NCBI GenBank assembly: GCA_021295815.1
Contig: JAGWBQ010000020.1
Span: forward strand, 1-63,018
Direction: 5' to 3'
Source of the DNA: Gemmatimonadota bacterium
GTDB lineage: Bacteria; Gemmatimonadota; Gemmatimonadetes; Longimicrobiales; Gaopeijiaceae
Length of the DNA stretch: 63,018 nt
Shown here: positions 33,182 through 41,746 of the stretch, piece by piece
How the letters are laid out: every line of letters begins with the position of its first letter
Numbering within the stretch: the first letter of the stretch is position 1
Notes under the pieces: generated by a model
The model's input: only the letters and a program-made list of their open reading frames with translations
What the model was told of the DNA's origin: nothing
Databases searched by the model: none
Translations under genes and position numbers: made by a program

Positions 33182-35428
33182 TCACTCCGACCGCAACACC
33201 ACCAGAGCATCCGCGGCAACGGCACGGTCAGGTAGAGCGAAGAGCGGGTTTATCTCGGCTTCGAGCAGGTCCTCCCTCGCGGCTAGGGATGCGGCCAGCC
33301 CCTGCGCCGCGCGGATGATCGCGGTTTCGTCGGCGGCCGGCCCTCCGCGATAACCCTTCAGGACCCGCGACACTCTCAAGGAACGGATCATGGCTCGGAG
33401 GTCCTCTTCTTCAAGGGGAAGAAGGCGGTGGACAACGTCGCCCAGCGCCTCGGCCCGGCGACCGCCTGCCCCGAGGGTCAGCACCGGGCCCACCTCCTCG
33501 TCCCTGCGCACGCCGATCAGCAGCTCGGCCACCGGCGAGGCGAGCATCCGGGCAACGAGCACCTCTTCGATCTCCGGCCGATCCGACAACTTGCGCTCGG
33601 AGGTGGGAGGGCGCCGGGCCAAATGGGCGCCGGCGTCCGCCACGATTCGCTTGAACGCCCTCTCGGCCTCGGCAGGCGATCCGATGTCCGTAACCACCGC
33701 GCCCGCCTCGGTCTTGTGCGGAAGGTGCGCCGACACGGCCTTGAGCACGACCGGACAACCCAGCTCGGCGAGAGCGGAGGGAAGCTCCCCCGCGCTTCGG
33801 CAGACGACCCTGCGCGGGAATACCAACCCGAAGCCGGAGAGCAGGTCGGCCGCCTCGGGCTCGGTCAGGATCCGCCGCTCCGACCGAACGGCACCCCCAT
33901 GCGACGGCCGAGGCCTCGAGCGCCGTCCGCCAGCCATCGCCGCGTCGAGAGGCTGCCAGGGCGGTCGCGCGAGCGCCTCTCCTCGCCTCCAGAGTTCGGC
34001 CGCGGCACGGACCGCGACCTCCAGCGACTCCACCACCGGCACCCCTGCGCCGGCGAAGGTGCGCAGCGGCGGCGTGTCGTTCCTCGCGTACGTGGAATGC
34101 ACCACCACCGGCAGCCGGCTGCGACCCGCCGTCTCCACCATGACCCGCGCGGCTCGATCCTCCGCGTCCGCGAGCTCCGACGAGAAGCGGAGGGAGTAAC
34201 CGCCGAAGAGCCCGATCACGAGGAGGACGCCCACACCGGGATCCTCGGCCAACACTCTCACGGTCCGCGCGAAGGCCTCGGGATCGGTATCAGCCGCTCC
34301 GGCGACGTCCACGGGGTTTCCCACGGCCGCCGCCGGGCCCAGCTCTCGTCTTAGCGCCAGCCTGGTGCTTTCGAGAAGGCTGGCCTGCGGAACTCCCAGC
34401 TCGCTGAGCAGGTCGGCGGCGAGGGTCGCCTGCCCGCCTCCGTCCGTGAGCACGAGCACTCCGGGCGCGTCGTCGGGGGCGCGTCCGCCCGAGCCGTCGT
34501 TTCCCCCCCTCCCGCCGTTCGGCCGGCCCGCGAGAGCGGTAAGGACGGGGACGATCTCGTCGGTTCGATCGATCAGAGTCACGCCCGCCTGCTCCAGTCC
34601 GGTGCGGAGAAGCTCGTGACTTCCGCCCAGGCTCCCGGTGTGCGAGATCGCAGCCTTCCTGCCCTCGCGCGAGCGTCCGCCCAGAATGGCGACCACCGGC
34701 TTTCGCCGCGACACCCGGGCGGCCACCCGAATGAACTTCCGGGCGTCGCCCAAGCCTTCGGCGTGGACCAGGATCGCCTCGGTCGCCGGGTCGTGGGCGA
34801 GGTAATCCAGGCACTCGGCGAATCCAACGTCGAGCCGATTGCCGAGCCCGACGCAGATCGAGATCCCTTCGCCGCCTCCGGCGCATAGAGTGTTGGCTAT
34901 TTCGAGCGCGATATTGCCCGACTGAACCAGGAGGGCCATCCGCCCGGGAGCCGGCTTGCTCCACCCGATCAGATTCAATCCCGTATGCGCGTTCAGGATG
35001 CCCGAGGTGTTCGGGCCGACGATGCGGACCCCGAACCGGCGCGCCTCCTCGAGCGTGGCCCGAGCCAGCCTCTCGCCCTCCTCGCCCGATTCCCCGAATC
35101 CCACCGCCAGCACGACCGCGCCGGCGATCCCGCGGCGCCCGCACTCCGCGACCACCTCCGGAACGGCTTCGGCAGGTCTGCACACGAGGGCGAGATCGGG
35201 GGCCTCGGGGAGCGACTCTATCGAGGTGTGGACTCGGTGACCGCGGAGAACTCCACCCCGCGGGTTGACCGGATAGACCGAGCCCGCGTAGCCCCCCTCG
35301 CGCAGAGCGACCAGAACGCGGTTGCCCCGCTTTCGATGGTCGGTGGATGCCCCGACGACCGCGACGGAGCGCGGCTGGAAGATGGGTGCCAGCGGGTGGG
35401 GTCCCGCCTCGCAGCCGGGTTCGGACAA
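33182..35428 (-). CDS. Acyl/acetate-CoA ligase (ADP-forming), fused alpha-beta
   Basis: A 748-residue cytoplasmic enzyme interconverting acyl-CoA + ADP + Pi and acid + ATP + CoA. Domain order: CoA-binding Rossmann domain (about 12-145; SVAVVGASTDHRKRGNRVL, RIVGPNTSGILN), succinyl-CoA-ligase-like domains (about 150-480; LLVQSGNIALEIANTL, ISHTGSLGGSHELL) and an ATP-grasp domain (about 525-745; EPEAADLLSGFGLVFP, CPVVLKAVSAHLPHKTEAGA). No GNAT domain, so it is not a Pat-type acetyltransferase. It starts eight bases after the enoyl-CoA hydratase stop, suggesting a joint role in acyl-CoA metabolism. Confidence 0.88.
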   Translation of the reverse strand: MSEPGCEAGPHPLAPIFQPRSVAVVGASTDHRKRGNRVLVALREGGYAGSVYPVNPRGGVLRGHRVHTSIESLPEAPDLALVCRPAEAVPEVVAECGRRGIAGAVVLAVGFGESGEEGERLARATLEEARRFGVRIVGPNTSGILNAHTGLNLIGWSKPAPGRMALLVQSGNIALEIANTLCAGGGEGISICVGLGNRLDVGFAECLDYLAHDPATEAILVHAEGLGDARKFIRVAARVSRRKPVVAILGGRSREGRKAAISHTGSLGGSHELLRTGLEQAGVTLIDRTDEIVPVLTALAGRPNGGRGGNDGSGGRAPDDAPGVLVLTDGGGQATLAADLLSELGVPQASLLESTRLALRRELGPAAAVGNPVDVAGAADTDPEAFARTVRVLAEDPGVGVLLVIGLFGGYSLRFSSELADAEDRAARVMVETAGRSRLPVVVHSTYARNDTPPLRTFAGAGVPVVESLEVAVRAAAELWRRGEALARPPWQPLDAAMAGGRRSRPRPSHGGAVRSERRILTEPEAADLLSGFGLVFPRRVVCRSAGELPSALAELGCPVVLKAVSAHLPHKTEAGAVVTDIGSPAEAERAFKRIVADAGAHLARRPPTSERKLSDRPEIEEVLVARMLASPVAELLIGVRRDEEVGPVLTLGAGGRRAEALGDVVHRLLPLEEEDLRAMIRSLRVSRVLKGYRGGPAADETAIIRAAQGLAASLAAREDLLEAEINPLFALPDRAVAADALVVLRSE

Positions 35429-35436
35429 CCTCGGTC

Positions 35437-36252
35437 TTACTTCCCCGTGAAGTCGGGCGGCCTGCCTTCCCGAAACGCCTTCAGTCCCTCCTGCCAGTCC
35501 TTCGTGCCGAAGAGCTCGTCCAAGGCTTCGGCCTCGTCCTCAAGCGCCTCCAGCCGGTGGGGGCCTCCGGCCGGACCGACTAGCTCCTTGGCTCGGGCGA
35601 AGGAGAGCGGCGCTACGGCAGCGAGTCGGTTCGCGAGCTCCAAAGCGCAATCCTCGACCTGTTCCACCGGCACGGCCCGGTATGCCAGCCCCATCTCGAA
35701 GGCGTCCTTGCCCGAGAAGAACTCACCCAGATACATGATCTCCCGAGCCTTCGCCACTCCCACCCGTTCGGCGAGCGTGTACACCGCGCCGCCACCCACG
35801 AAGGTGCCGAGCACCAGCTCGGGCAGCCGCAGCTTGGCGTCTTCGGCCACCACCATGAAATCCGCCGAGAGCGCGAGCTCGAGACCGGCCCCGACCGCCG
35901 GACCGTTGACTGCGGCGATTATCGGGATCCGACACACCTGAAGCAGGTAGTTGGTGCGCTGAGCGAGATCGATGTACTGCGCGCGCGCCGGACCGACGGG
36001 CGGCCCCTGTTCGGAGTGCGCCTTGAGGTCGGCGCCGGCGCAAAAAGCTCGCCCCTCGCCGGTCAGCACGATACACCTCACCTCGAGGTCCGTGACGGCC
36101 TGTTCCACGGCGCGTTCGAGCGTCTCGTAGAGTTCGGTGTTGACCGCGTTGAGTCTGGACGGTCGGTTGAGGCGGAGGACAAGCACCCGGCCCACGTAAT
36201 CGTGAATGATCGCTCGCCGATGGAATTGGATCACCTGGGAGTGGCTCATCAC
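35437..36252 (-). CDS. Enoyl-CoA hydratase/isomerase family protein
   Basis: A 271-residue crotonase-fold enzyme. The CoA-binding and oxyanion-hole segments are RAFCAGADLKAH and NGPAVGAGLELALSAD. The first catalytic Glu region, usually in a G-x-x-P-E loop, appears as GLELALS; the second position is in LPELVLGTFVGGGAVYTLAE, where Glu is displaced relative to hydratases, so isomerase or other crotonase chemistry is possible. The C-terminus RKFREGRPPDFTGK-like end (AFREGRPPDFTGK) is standard. It is the first gene of a pair with the ADP-forming ligase. Either of two adjacent Met codons may be the start. Confidence 0.88.
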   Translation of the reverse strand: MMSHSQVIQFHRRAIIHDYVGRVLVLRLNRPSRLNAVNTELYETLERAVEQAVTDLEVRCIVLTGEGRAFCAGADLKAHSEQGPPVGPARAQYIDLAQRTNYLLQVCRIPIIAAVNGPAVGAGLELALSADFMVVAEDAKLRLPELVLGTFVGGGAVYTLAERVGVAKAREIMYLGEFFSGKDAFEMGLAYRAVPVEQVEDCALELANRLAAVAPLSFARAKELVGPAGGPHRLEALEDEAEALDELFGTKDWQEGLKAFREGRPPDFTGK

Positions 36253-36269
36253 TCCTCCGAATGCTAGGT

Positions 36270-36455
36270 TTACTTCAGATAACCGTATTTGGCGAGGAGC
36301 TCCCTGACTTTGCCCTCGCGTTCGGCAAGCTCGGTCTTGGCGATCACTCGGGCGATCCGGATCCGGTCATCCTCGCTAACCCGCTCCAGCACAACTATCG
36401 GTGCCCCGTACCGGAGCAATATGCGCTTGGCTTCTACGGCGACCGAGGTGTTCAC
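36270..36455 (-). CDS. Small protein of unknown function, 61 aa
   Basis: Starts with GTG at 36455 preceded by TTGGAGC. The sequence begins MNTSVAVEAKRILLRYGAP, has a short strand (IVVLERVS), and is otherwise helical and charged (DDRIRIARVIAKTELAEREG, VRELLAKYGYLK). It reads as a well-formed small cytoplasmic protein with good codon use. It is divergent from the DtxR-family gene across a very short AT-rich spacer and lies just ahead of the enoyl-CoA hydratase gene. No family was recognised; an antitoxin-like or regulator role is not supported. Confidence 0.6.
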   Translation of the reverse strand: MNTSVAVEAKRILLRYGAPIVVLERVSEDDRIRIARVIAKTELAEREGKVRELLAKYGYLK

Positions 36456-36462
36456 GCTCCAA

Positions 36463-36477
36463 TATATAGTGAATATA
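36463..36477. promoter_or_regulatory. AT-rich palindrome between small gene and DtxR-family gene
   Basis: TATAT (36463-36467) and ATATA (36473-36477) flank AGTGA, in a sharp AT-rich dip within GC-rich DNA. It sits in the divergent spacer and covers the GTG at 36469, one of the candidate starts of the regulator. It may contain the -10 elements of both promoters, or an autoregulatory site. It does not match the IdeR/DtxR or MntR consensus by eye. Confidence 0.4.
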
Positions 36478-36933
36478 CGAGGCTCAGGTCAAGGCGAGAC
36501 CGGCGTCGGCCTGTCACCGTCCGTGGAAGATTACCTCAAGGTCATCCACGCGCTCCAGGAGACCAGGCGCGATTCAGCCGCCGGCGTGCCCACCAGCTCC
36601 ATCGCCGATGAGCTCGACGTGCAACCGGCGTCGGTGACCGGCATGGTCAAGAAGCTGGCGGAATCCGGGCTGCTCAGACACGCTCCCTACCGCGGCGTTC
36701 GCCTGACCGAGCGGGGTCGAAGCGAGGCCCTGCGCGTCCTCCGCCGGCACCGGATCCTCGAGACCTACCTGTGCGAGCGGCTGGGCTACGATCACGCCAG
36801 TGTTCACCCCGAGGCCTGCCGACTCGAGCACGCCGCCTCCGAGGAGCTCATCGAAAGAATGTCCCTCGCGCTCGGAACGCCGAGCCACGACCCGCACGGC
36901 ACTCCCATTCCGAGGGTGCAGAACGAGGAGTGA
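36469..36933 (+). CDS. DtxR/MntR-family metal-dependent regulator
   Basis: A winged-helix repressor of up to 154 residues. The N-terminal helix SVEDYLKVIHALQETRR, recognition region VPTSSIADELDVQPASVTGM and wing LLRHAPYRGVRLTERG match the family. The dimer/metal domain includes RHRILETYLCERLGYD, CRLEHAASEELIERM and HDPHGTPIP, giving the Cys/Glu/His ligands expected for Fe or Mn sensing. No SH3 domain is present, as in MntR. The start is uncertain: GTG 36469 gives an extra 14-18 residues, CTG 36511 matches family N-termini best, GTG 36523 is also in frame. Regulated genes are not obvious nearby. Confidence 0.85.
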   Translation: MNIRGSGQGETGVGLSPSVEDYLKVIHALQETRRDSAAGVPTSSIADELDVQPASVTGMVKKLAESGLLRHAPYRGVRLTERGRSEALRVLRRHRILETYLCERLGYDHASVHPEACRLEHAASEELIERMSLALGTPSHDPHGTPIPRVQNEE

Positions 36934-37025
36934 GGCCGCACCGGGTCTCATATCCCCTGTGACCCGGCATCTCGCCTGATGACCTGAACTTGCGCAACGA
37001 CCATCGGTTGGTCAGTATAGGAAGT

Positions 37026-37046
37026 GACGGTTCGATTCGGACCGTC
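37026..37046 (+). terminator. Hairpin between DtxR-family gene and sensor gene
   Basis: GACGGT (37026-37031) and ACCGTC (37041-37046) form a perfect six-base stem with a nine-base loop. A second inverted repeat, GACCA/TGGTC, is at 36999-37013. They lie between the regulator stop and the sensor start. No T-run follows, so a terminator is only one possibility; an operator ahead of the sensor gene is another. Confidence 0.3.
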
Positions 37047-37077
37047 GTCGGCCAGCCCTTGAAAACCGGAGGTGACG

Positions 37078-37983
37078 GTGAAAGGTCGAATGCTAGCGGT
37101 GGCGCTGGTGGGATTCCTTCCGGCTCTCGTGCTCTTCCTTTTCGTGACGGCGAAGCAGCGCGAGTTCCGGATCGCGGAGCACGAAAACGAACTTCGGAGC
37201 TTCGCTCGAGTATCGGCGGTGGAGTACGGCCGATTACTTCACCAGGGGGAAGCCTTGCTCGGGGTTCTATCCGAGTTCCCGGAAGTGACCGAGGAAGGCT
37301 CCGCGTGTTCGAGGCGGCTCGCAGCGGTGATGAGGCACCTCGAGCACTTCACCACGGTGTCTCTAATCGGGCTGGACGGCTATCTCATGTGCGGAGCGCT
37401 TGGGGACGGCACCCTCTACATCGGTGACCGCGCCTACTTCCGGAGAGCGCTGGCCACCAACCGCTTCAGCATGGGCGAGTACGCCGTCGGCCGCATAACC
37501 GGGAAACCGATCGTGGGCTTGGCCATTCCGATCAACACGGAAGACGGAGTGGATGTCGAGTCGGTGCTCTCCATGTCTCTCGACCTCGACGCCGTAGGCA
37601 ACGAGGCTTCGTCGATGAACATTCCGGTCGCGACCACTTTCACCGTCCTCGACGGCGCCGGCAACGTGATGGTCAGAGTCCGGGATGCGGCCGGATTCGC
37701 CGCGGACACCGTCGGCAGCGTGGCCCCTGACGAGTTCATGGCCATGATCACCGGTGTGGCCGGCACCGTCTACGGCACGGACCTGGACGGGGTGGAACGC
37801 GCAATGGCCGTCGAACCTCTGCGCGGCACAGGCGCGGGCATTCTCGGCTACCTGGTGGTGGGCGGCGCCACCGACGTGCTCGACGAGGCCGACGACCTCG
37901 CGCGAACCGAGCTCCTCATCCTCCTCGCCGGTCTTCTTTTCCTCGGCGCGGTGACCTACGGGCTGTCCCGAAAGCTCACCTGA
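37078..37983 (+). CDS. Membrane-bound dCache-like sensor module without output domain
   Basis: A 301-residue protein (GTG at 37078, five bases after GGAGG; GTG at 37072 also possible). TM1 is at about 5-24 (MLAVALVGFLPALVLFLFV) and TM2 near the C-terminus (ELLILLAGLLFLGAVTYGL). Between them lies an extracytoplasmic double-Cache/CHASE-like domain: FARVSAVEYGRLLHQGEALL, TVSLIGLDGYLMCG, RAYFRRALATNRFSMGEYAV, GKPIVGLAIPI and FTVLDGAGNVMVRV. The protein ends seven residues after TM2, where a histidine kinase, GGDEF or methyl-accepting domain would normally begin. Either it signals through a partner or the output was lost. Confidence 0.78.
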   Translation: MKGRMLAVALVGFLPALVLFLFVTAKQREFRIAEHENELRSFARVSAVEYGRLLHQGEALLGVLSEFPEVTEEGSACSRRLAAVMRHLEHFTTVSLIGLDGYLMCGALGDGTLYIGDRAYFRRALATNRFSMGEYAVGRITGKPIVGLAIPINTEDGVDVESVLSMSLDLDAVGNEASSMNIPVATTFTVLDGAGNVMVRVRDAAGFAADTVGSVAPDEFMAMITGVAGTVYGTDLDGVERAMAVEPLRGTGAGILGYLVVGGATDVLDEADDLARTELLILLAGLLFLGAVTYGLSRKLT

Positions 37984-38031
37984 CGCCGGAACGCGAACGC
38001 GGGTCCTCCCGGGCCGCATTCGGACCGGCCG

Positions 38032-38880
38032 TCACGCCGCGCCGACGGCCCGGGTCTCAGCCTCGTCTTCGTCGTCCTGTCCGTCGGTCGATCCGGCCTC
38101 GGAGGTGGCGATGGACGCCTTGAGCGCCTCCATGAGGTCGATGATCTTCGTGGTCTCCCTCGGCTTCGCCGTCGTTACGATCCGCTCGCCTTCGACCTTG
38201 GCCTGAATCAGCCCGAGCGTCTTCTCGCGAACTTCGTCGCGGAACTGGCTTGGATCGAACGCGTCCGCCGAACCCTGCGCGATCAGTTGCTCCGCAAGGG
38301 CGAGTTCCGTATCCGACACCTCGCCTTCGTCGATTTCCAGGACTTCGACCGGGCGCACCTCGTCGGCATAGTAGAGCTGCTCCATGACGAGCGCCTGCGC
38401 ATCCCGGTGCGGACGGATGGCGACGATGTGCTGCTTGCCGCGAGCCGCCTGCTTGGCGATCGCCACCCGGCCGGTTCTTCTCAGGGCCTCGGCCAGGAGT
38501 CGGTACGGACGGGCGCCGCCCTCTCCCGGGCCGAGGAAGTAGGCGCGGCTGCTGTAGAGCCGATCCACCGAGTCGGCCGGCACGAACGACACGATCTCGA
38601 TCTCCGGCCGCATGGGCGTCTCGACCACCTCCAGCTCCTCCTTGGTGAAGGTGACGAAGCGATCCTTGTCGAACTCGTATCCTTTCACGATCTCGCTGCG
38701 CGGCACCACGGCACCGTCGGCGGGGTCGATGTACTGTTGCCGAACGCGTACGCCGCGTTCCTTCCATATCATATTAAACGAGACTCGACGGGAGGACTCG
38801 GCGGTCGAGTAGATCTTGATCGGCAGCGAAACCAGGCCGAAAGCGATCAGCGAGGTGCCGATGGGGCGAACGGAAGGCAT
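38032..38880 (-). CDS. ku: Non-homologous end-joining protein Ku
   Basis: A 282-residue DNA-end-binding homodimer subunit. The N-terminus SVRPIGTSLIAFGLVSLPIK and SFNMIWKERG, the region KGYEFDKDRFVTFTKEEL, the segment YSSRAYFLGP and the dimer/arm motif HIVAIRPHRDAQALVMEQLYYADEV (shown here in parts) are typical of bacterial Ku. The C-terminal extension is short and acidic (DGQDDEDEAETR) rather than the Lys-rich tail seen in mycobacterial Ku. It is divergent from the TipAS-like and ligD genes, only 35 bases away, forming one NHEJ locus. Confidence 0.95.
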   Translation of the reverse strand: MPSVRPIGTSLIAFGLVSLPIKIYSTAESSRRVSFNMIWKERGVRVRQQYIDPADGAVVPRSEIVKGYEFDKDRFVTFTKEELEVVETPMRPEIEIVSFVPADSVDRLYSSRAYFLGPGEGGARPYRLLAEALRRTGRVAIAKQAARGKQHIVAIRPHRDAQALVMEQLYYADEVRPVEVLEIDEGEVSDTELALAEQLIAQGSADAFDPSQFRDEVREKTLGLIQAKVEGERIVTTAKPRETTKIIDLMEALKASIATSEAGSTDGQDDEDEAETRAVGAA

Positions 38881-38915
38881 AATCGGAATGGTTGCGGGGG
38901 GGCGATATTCCTGAC

Positions 38916-39242
38916 ATGAAGCTAACCAGGACGAACCTCGACGGAGCTCGCGGCGATGCGACGGAGGTGGCCTCGGCTCTCGCCGAAATCGTGGCGGATT
39001 TCGCCGAACTGATGGAAGCCGGAGCGAGGTCGGACGCCGAGAAGGCCGCCGAGCTGGCCGAGCGGTCGCGGCTCCTGCTCGACACCGTCTTCCCCTGTTC
39101 GCCGCACACCCATGTCAGGATCGCCGAGATGTACGAGACCGATCCGCGCTTTCTGGGCCGCTTCGAGGGCAGGGCCGACGGGCTGGCGTCGTTCATCGCG
39201 GACGCGATCCGGGCCAACCGCGAGGTGTCGGAACGCGAGTGA
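38916..39242 (+). CDS. TipAS-like small protein coupled to ligD
   Basis: A 108-residue helical protein (start ATG 38916; an in-frame start at 38892 is possible). The C-terminal half resembles the end of the TipAS domain of TipA/MerR-type regulators: AEMYETDPRFLGRF followed by GLASFIADAIRAN, corresponding to the family's Y-x-x-D-P-R-F and G-L-x-x-F-x-x-x-A-I pattern. The DNA-binding domain is absent. Its stop overlaps the ligD GTG (GTGA at 39239), and it shares the divergent promoter region with ku. That placement suggests an accessory role in end joining, which is inference. Confidence 0.65.
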   Translation: MKLTRTNLDGARGDATEVASALAEIVADFAELMEAGARSDAEKAAELAERSRLLLDTVFPCSPHTHVRIAEMYETDPRFLGRFEGRADGLASFIADAIRANREVSERE

Positions 39243-41707
39243 CCGCGGACGCTCTCGCCGAATACCGCGCCAAGCGGACCGCGGCCCGCACGCCGGAGCC
39301 GTTCGGCGGGCAGGTGGTCGCCGGAGGCAGCGTCTTCGTGGCCCAGTTGCACGCGGCCACCGCCCTGCACTGGGATCTCCGGCTCGAACACGAGGGCGTC
39401 CTCCTCTCGTGGGCTGTGCCCAAGGGGCCGTCGCCTAATCAGGCCGACAAGAGGCTCGCCCTTCGCACCGAGGACCATCCGCTCGAATACGCCGAGTTCG
39501 AAGGCCTGATACCGGAAGGCGAGTACGGCGCGGGGCCGATGATCGTCTGGGACAGGGGGTTCTGGACGCCCGAGGGCTCTGTCGCGGACGGGCTCGACCA
39601 GGGCAAGCTTCTCTTCGCGCTGCACGGTCACAAGCTTCACGGCATGTGGACGCTGGTGAAGACCAGGCAGGCCCCCAACTCCTGGCTTCTCATCAAGGAA
39701 CGCGACGAACACCTGCGCCCGGACGGAGGCACCGACGACTACCCGGAAGACTCCATCTACTCCGGGCTGAGGGTAGGGGAGCTGGCCCACGCGGAGCGGA
39801 AGGCGAACGAGATCGCGGCCGAGGCGACGAAGGCCGGAGCGCGGCCGGGGGCGGTCCGAGCCGGGAGGAAGCCTCCGATGCTCGCGTTCGCGGACGCTCC
39901 TTTTAGCGGAGACGGATGGATCTTCGAGGTCAAGTACGACGGCTATCGTCTAGTCGCCGAGCGCACGGGCGGCGAGCCGTACCTGCGCTCCAGAACCGGT
40001 GCCGACATCACCCGCACCTTCCCGGAGATCGCTCGTGCCGTGCGCGGACTTCCCTACTCCCTGACGCTCGACGGCGAGGTGGTGGTGAACGGCGCCGACG
40101 GCCTGCCCTCGTTCGCCGCGATACAGCGGCGCGGGAAGGTGACGAACGCGACCGACGCCCTCATCGCCGGCACCGAGTCGCCCGCCCTCTACTACGCCTT
40201 CGACCTGCTCTCCTTCGAAGGACTCGACCTGAGACCGCTTCCGCTCGTCGAGCGCAAACGACTCCTCAAGGCTCTGCTCCCCAGCGTGGGGCCGGTGCGC
40301 TATGTGGATCACATCGAGCGCGAGGGCGAAGCCATGTTCGCGCATGCCGAAGCGATGGGGTTGGAAGGAATCGTGGGAAAACGGTCCGGCTCGGCCTACC
40401 GGTCGGGACGTTCCCGGGCCTGGGTCAAGGTTCGGGTGAGCCGCGTCGGCCACTTCGTGATCGTAGGCTGGACCGACCCCGGCGGCAGCCGGACGGGCTT
40501 CGGCGCCCTTCATCTGGCTGGCGTGGAGGACGAGAAATACGTGTATCGGGGCAGCGTGGGCAGCGGCTTCTCCGAGGCCGCGCTCCGCGAAATCTCGGAG
40601 GCCCTTCGAAGCATCGGAGTCGCGGCGACACCGTGCAGCGAGGGGGACCCGCCTGCGGGCAAGTCGCACCACTGGGTCGAACCGTCGCTCGGCGCGGAGG
40701 TCGAATTTCGAGAGCTGAGTCCAGCGGGGCACCTGCGTCTCCCCGTGTTCAAACGGCTTCTGACCGACAGGGAGGTCGGCGCACCGGCGGGCCTGGAGCC
40801 CAATGCGGTGGCCGAAGAACGCATCGTGCCCTTCACCAACCTGGACAAGGTGTTCTGGCCGGAGGAGGGCTACACGAAGGGCGACCTTGTCGAGTACCAC
40901 CGGCGGATAGCCCCGTGGATGCTTCCGTATCTGCGCCGGCGTCCGCTGGTGATGACCAGGTATCCCGACGGTATCACCGGCAAATCCTTCTACCAGAAGG
41001 ACGCTCCCAAGTATGCGCCGACCTGGTTCAGGAGGCTGAAGGTCTGGAGCGACAGCTCGGGACGGGAGCTTTCTTACTTCGTCGCCGACGACCTCGACTC
41101 ACTGCTTTACGTGATCAACCTGGGCACCATCCCGCTCCACGTCTGGTCGAGCCGGGTGGGAACGCTTCCGAATCCCGACTGGTGCGTACTAGACCTCGAC
41201 CCCAAGGGCGCACCCTTCGCGGACGTGGTCGTCGTCGCCGGCGCAATTCGCGAGCTCTGCGACGACATCGGCCTACCGGTTTTCGTCAAGACCAGCGGAT
41301 CCACCGGCATCCACGTTCTCATCCCGCTCGCGCCCGGCATGACTTACGAGCAGTCGCGCTTCCTGGGCGAGCTTCTGGCCAAGCTCGTGGTGGCCGACCT
41401 GCCCGAGCTGGCCACAGTGGAGCGCGCTCTCGACCGACGCGAAGGGAAGGTTTACGTGGACTTCCTGCAGAACCGACGCGGGAGCCTGATAGCCGCGCCT
41501 TTTACCGTGCGGCCGCTGCCCGGGGCTCCGGTGTCGGCTCCGCTCCGGTGGGACGAGGTCGTGCCGGGGTTGGCCATGAAGGATCACGACATGGCCTCGG
41601 TGGTGGAGCGGATGGAAGCGGACGGCGATCCGCTCGCGCCCGTGCTGACCGCGATCCCGGATATCGCCGACGCCCTCGGGAAACTGGAGAAGCGGTTGAG
41701 CGGATAG
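39239..41707 (+). CDS. ligD: Multifunctional NHEJ DNA ligase LigD (PE-ligase-polymerase)
   Basis: An 822-residue enzyme that trims, fills and seals ends held by Ku. Domain order is 3'-phosphoesterase (about 10-165; LHWDLRLEHEGVLLSWAVPK), ATP-dependent ligase (about 215-515; nucleotidyl Lys in FEVKYDGYRLVAE, LTLDGEVVV, AWVKVRVSR), then primase-like polymerase (about 530-815; NLDKVFWPEEGYTKGDLVEY, PLVMTRYPDGITGKSFYQK, CVLDLDPKG with the metal-binding Asp pair, VKTSGSTGIHVLIPL). This matches the Pseudomonas aeruginosa order, not the mycobacterial Pol-PE-Lig order. All three active sites look intact. Confidence 0.96.
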   Translation: MTADALAEYRAKRTAARTPEPFGGQVVAGGSVFVAQLHAATALHWDLRLEHEGVLLSWAVPKGPSPNQADKRLALRTEDHPLEYAEFEGLIPEGEYGAGPMIVWDRGFWTPEGSVADGLDQGKLLFALHGHKLHGMWTLVKTRQAPNSWLLIKERDEHLRPDGGTDDYPEDSIYSGLRVGELAHAERKANEIAAEATKAGARPGAVRAGRKPPMLAFADAPFSGDGWIFEVKYDGYRLVAERTGGEPYLRSRTGADITRTFPEIARAVRGLPYSLTLDGEVVVNGADGLPSFAAIQRRGKVTNATDALIAGTESPALYYAFDLLSFEGLDLRPLPLVERKRLLKALLPSVGPVRYVDHIEREGEAMFAHAEAMGLEGIVGKRSGSAYRSGRSRAWVKVRVSRVGHFVIVGWTDPGGSRTGFGALHLAGVEDEKYVYRGSVGSGFSEAALREISEALRSIGVAATPCSEGDPPAGKSHHWVEPSLGAEVEFRELSPAGHLRLPVFKRLLTDREVGAPAGLEPNAVAEERIVPFTNLDKVFWPEEGYTKGDLVEYHRRIAPWMLPYLRRRPLVMTRYPDGITGKSFYQKDAPKYAPTWFRRLKVWSDSSGRELSYFVADDLDSLLYVINLGTIPLHVWSSRVGTLPNPDWCVLDLDPKGAPFADVVVVAGAIRELCDDIGLPVFVKTSGSTGIHVLIPLAPGMTYEQSRFLGELLAKLVVADLPELATVERALDRREGKVYVDFLQNRRGSLIAAPFTVRPLPGAPVSAPLRWDEVVPGLAMKDHDMASVVERMEADGDPLAPVLTAIPDIADALGKLEKRLSG

Positions 41708-41746
41708 CGCGATTTCGCCCTGTTCCGTCCGGTCTCCCCGGAACGT

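Noticed and set aside
34290-35183. 297-codon minus-strand open frame in the ADP-forming ligase
   Set aside because: Out-of-frame Arg/Gly-rich reading; the real frame has all ligase domains.
37020-37050. TTCGATT resembling a tRNA T-loop
   Set aside because: The flanking bases do not form a five-base T-stem, and no acceptor, D or anticodon arm can be drawn; it is part of the GACGGT/ACCGTC inverted repeat instead.
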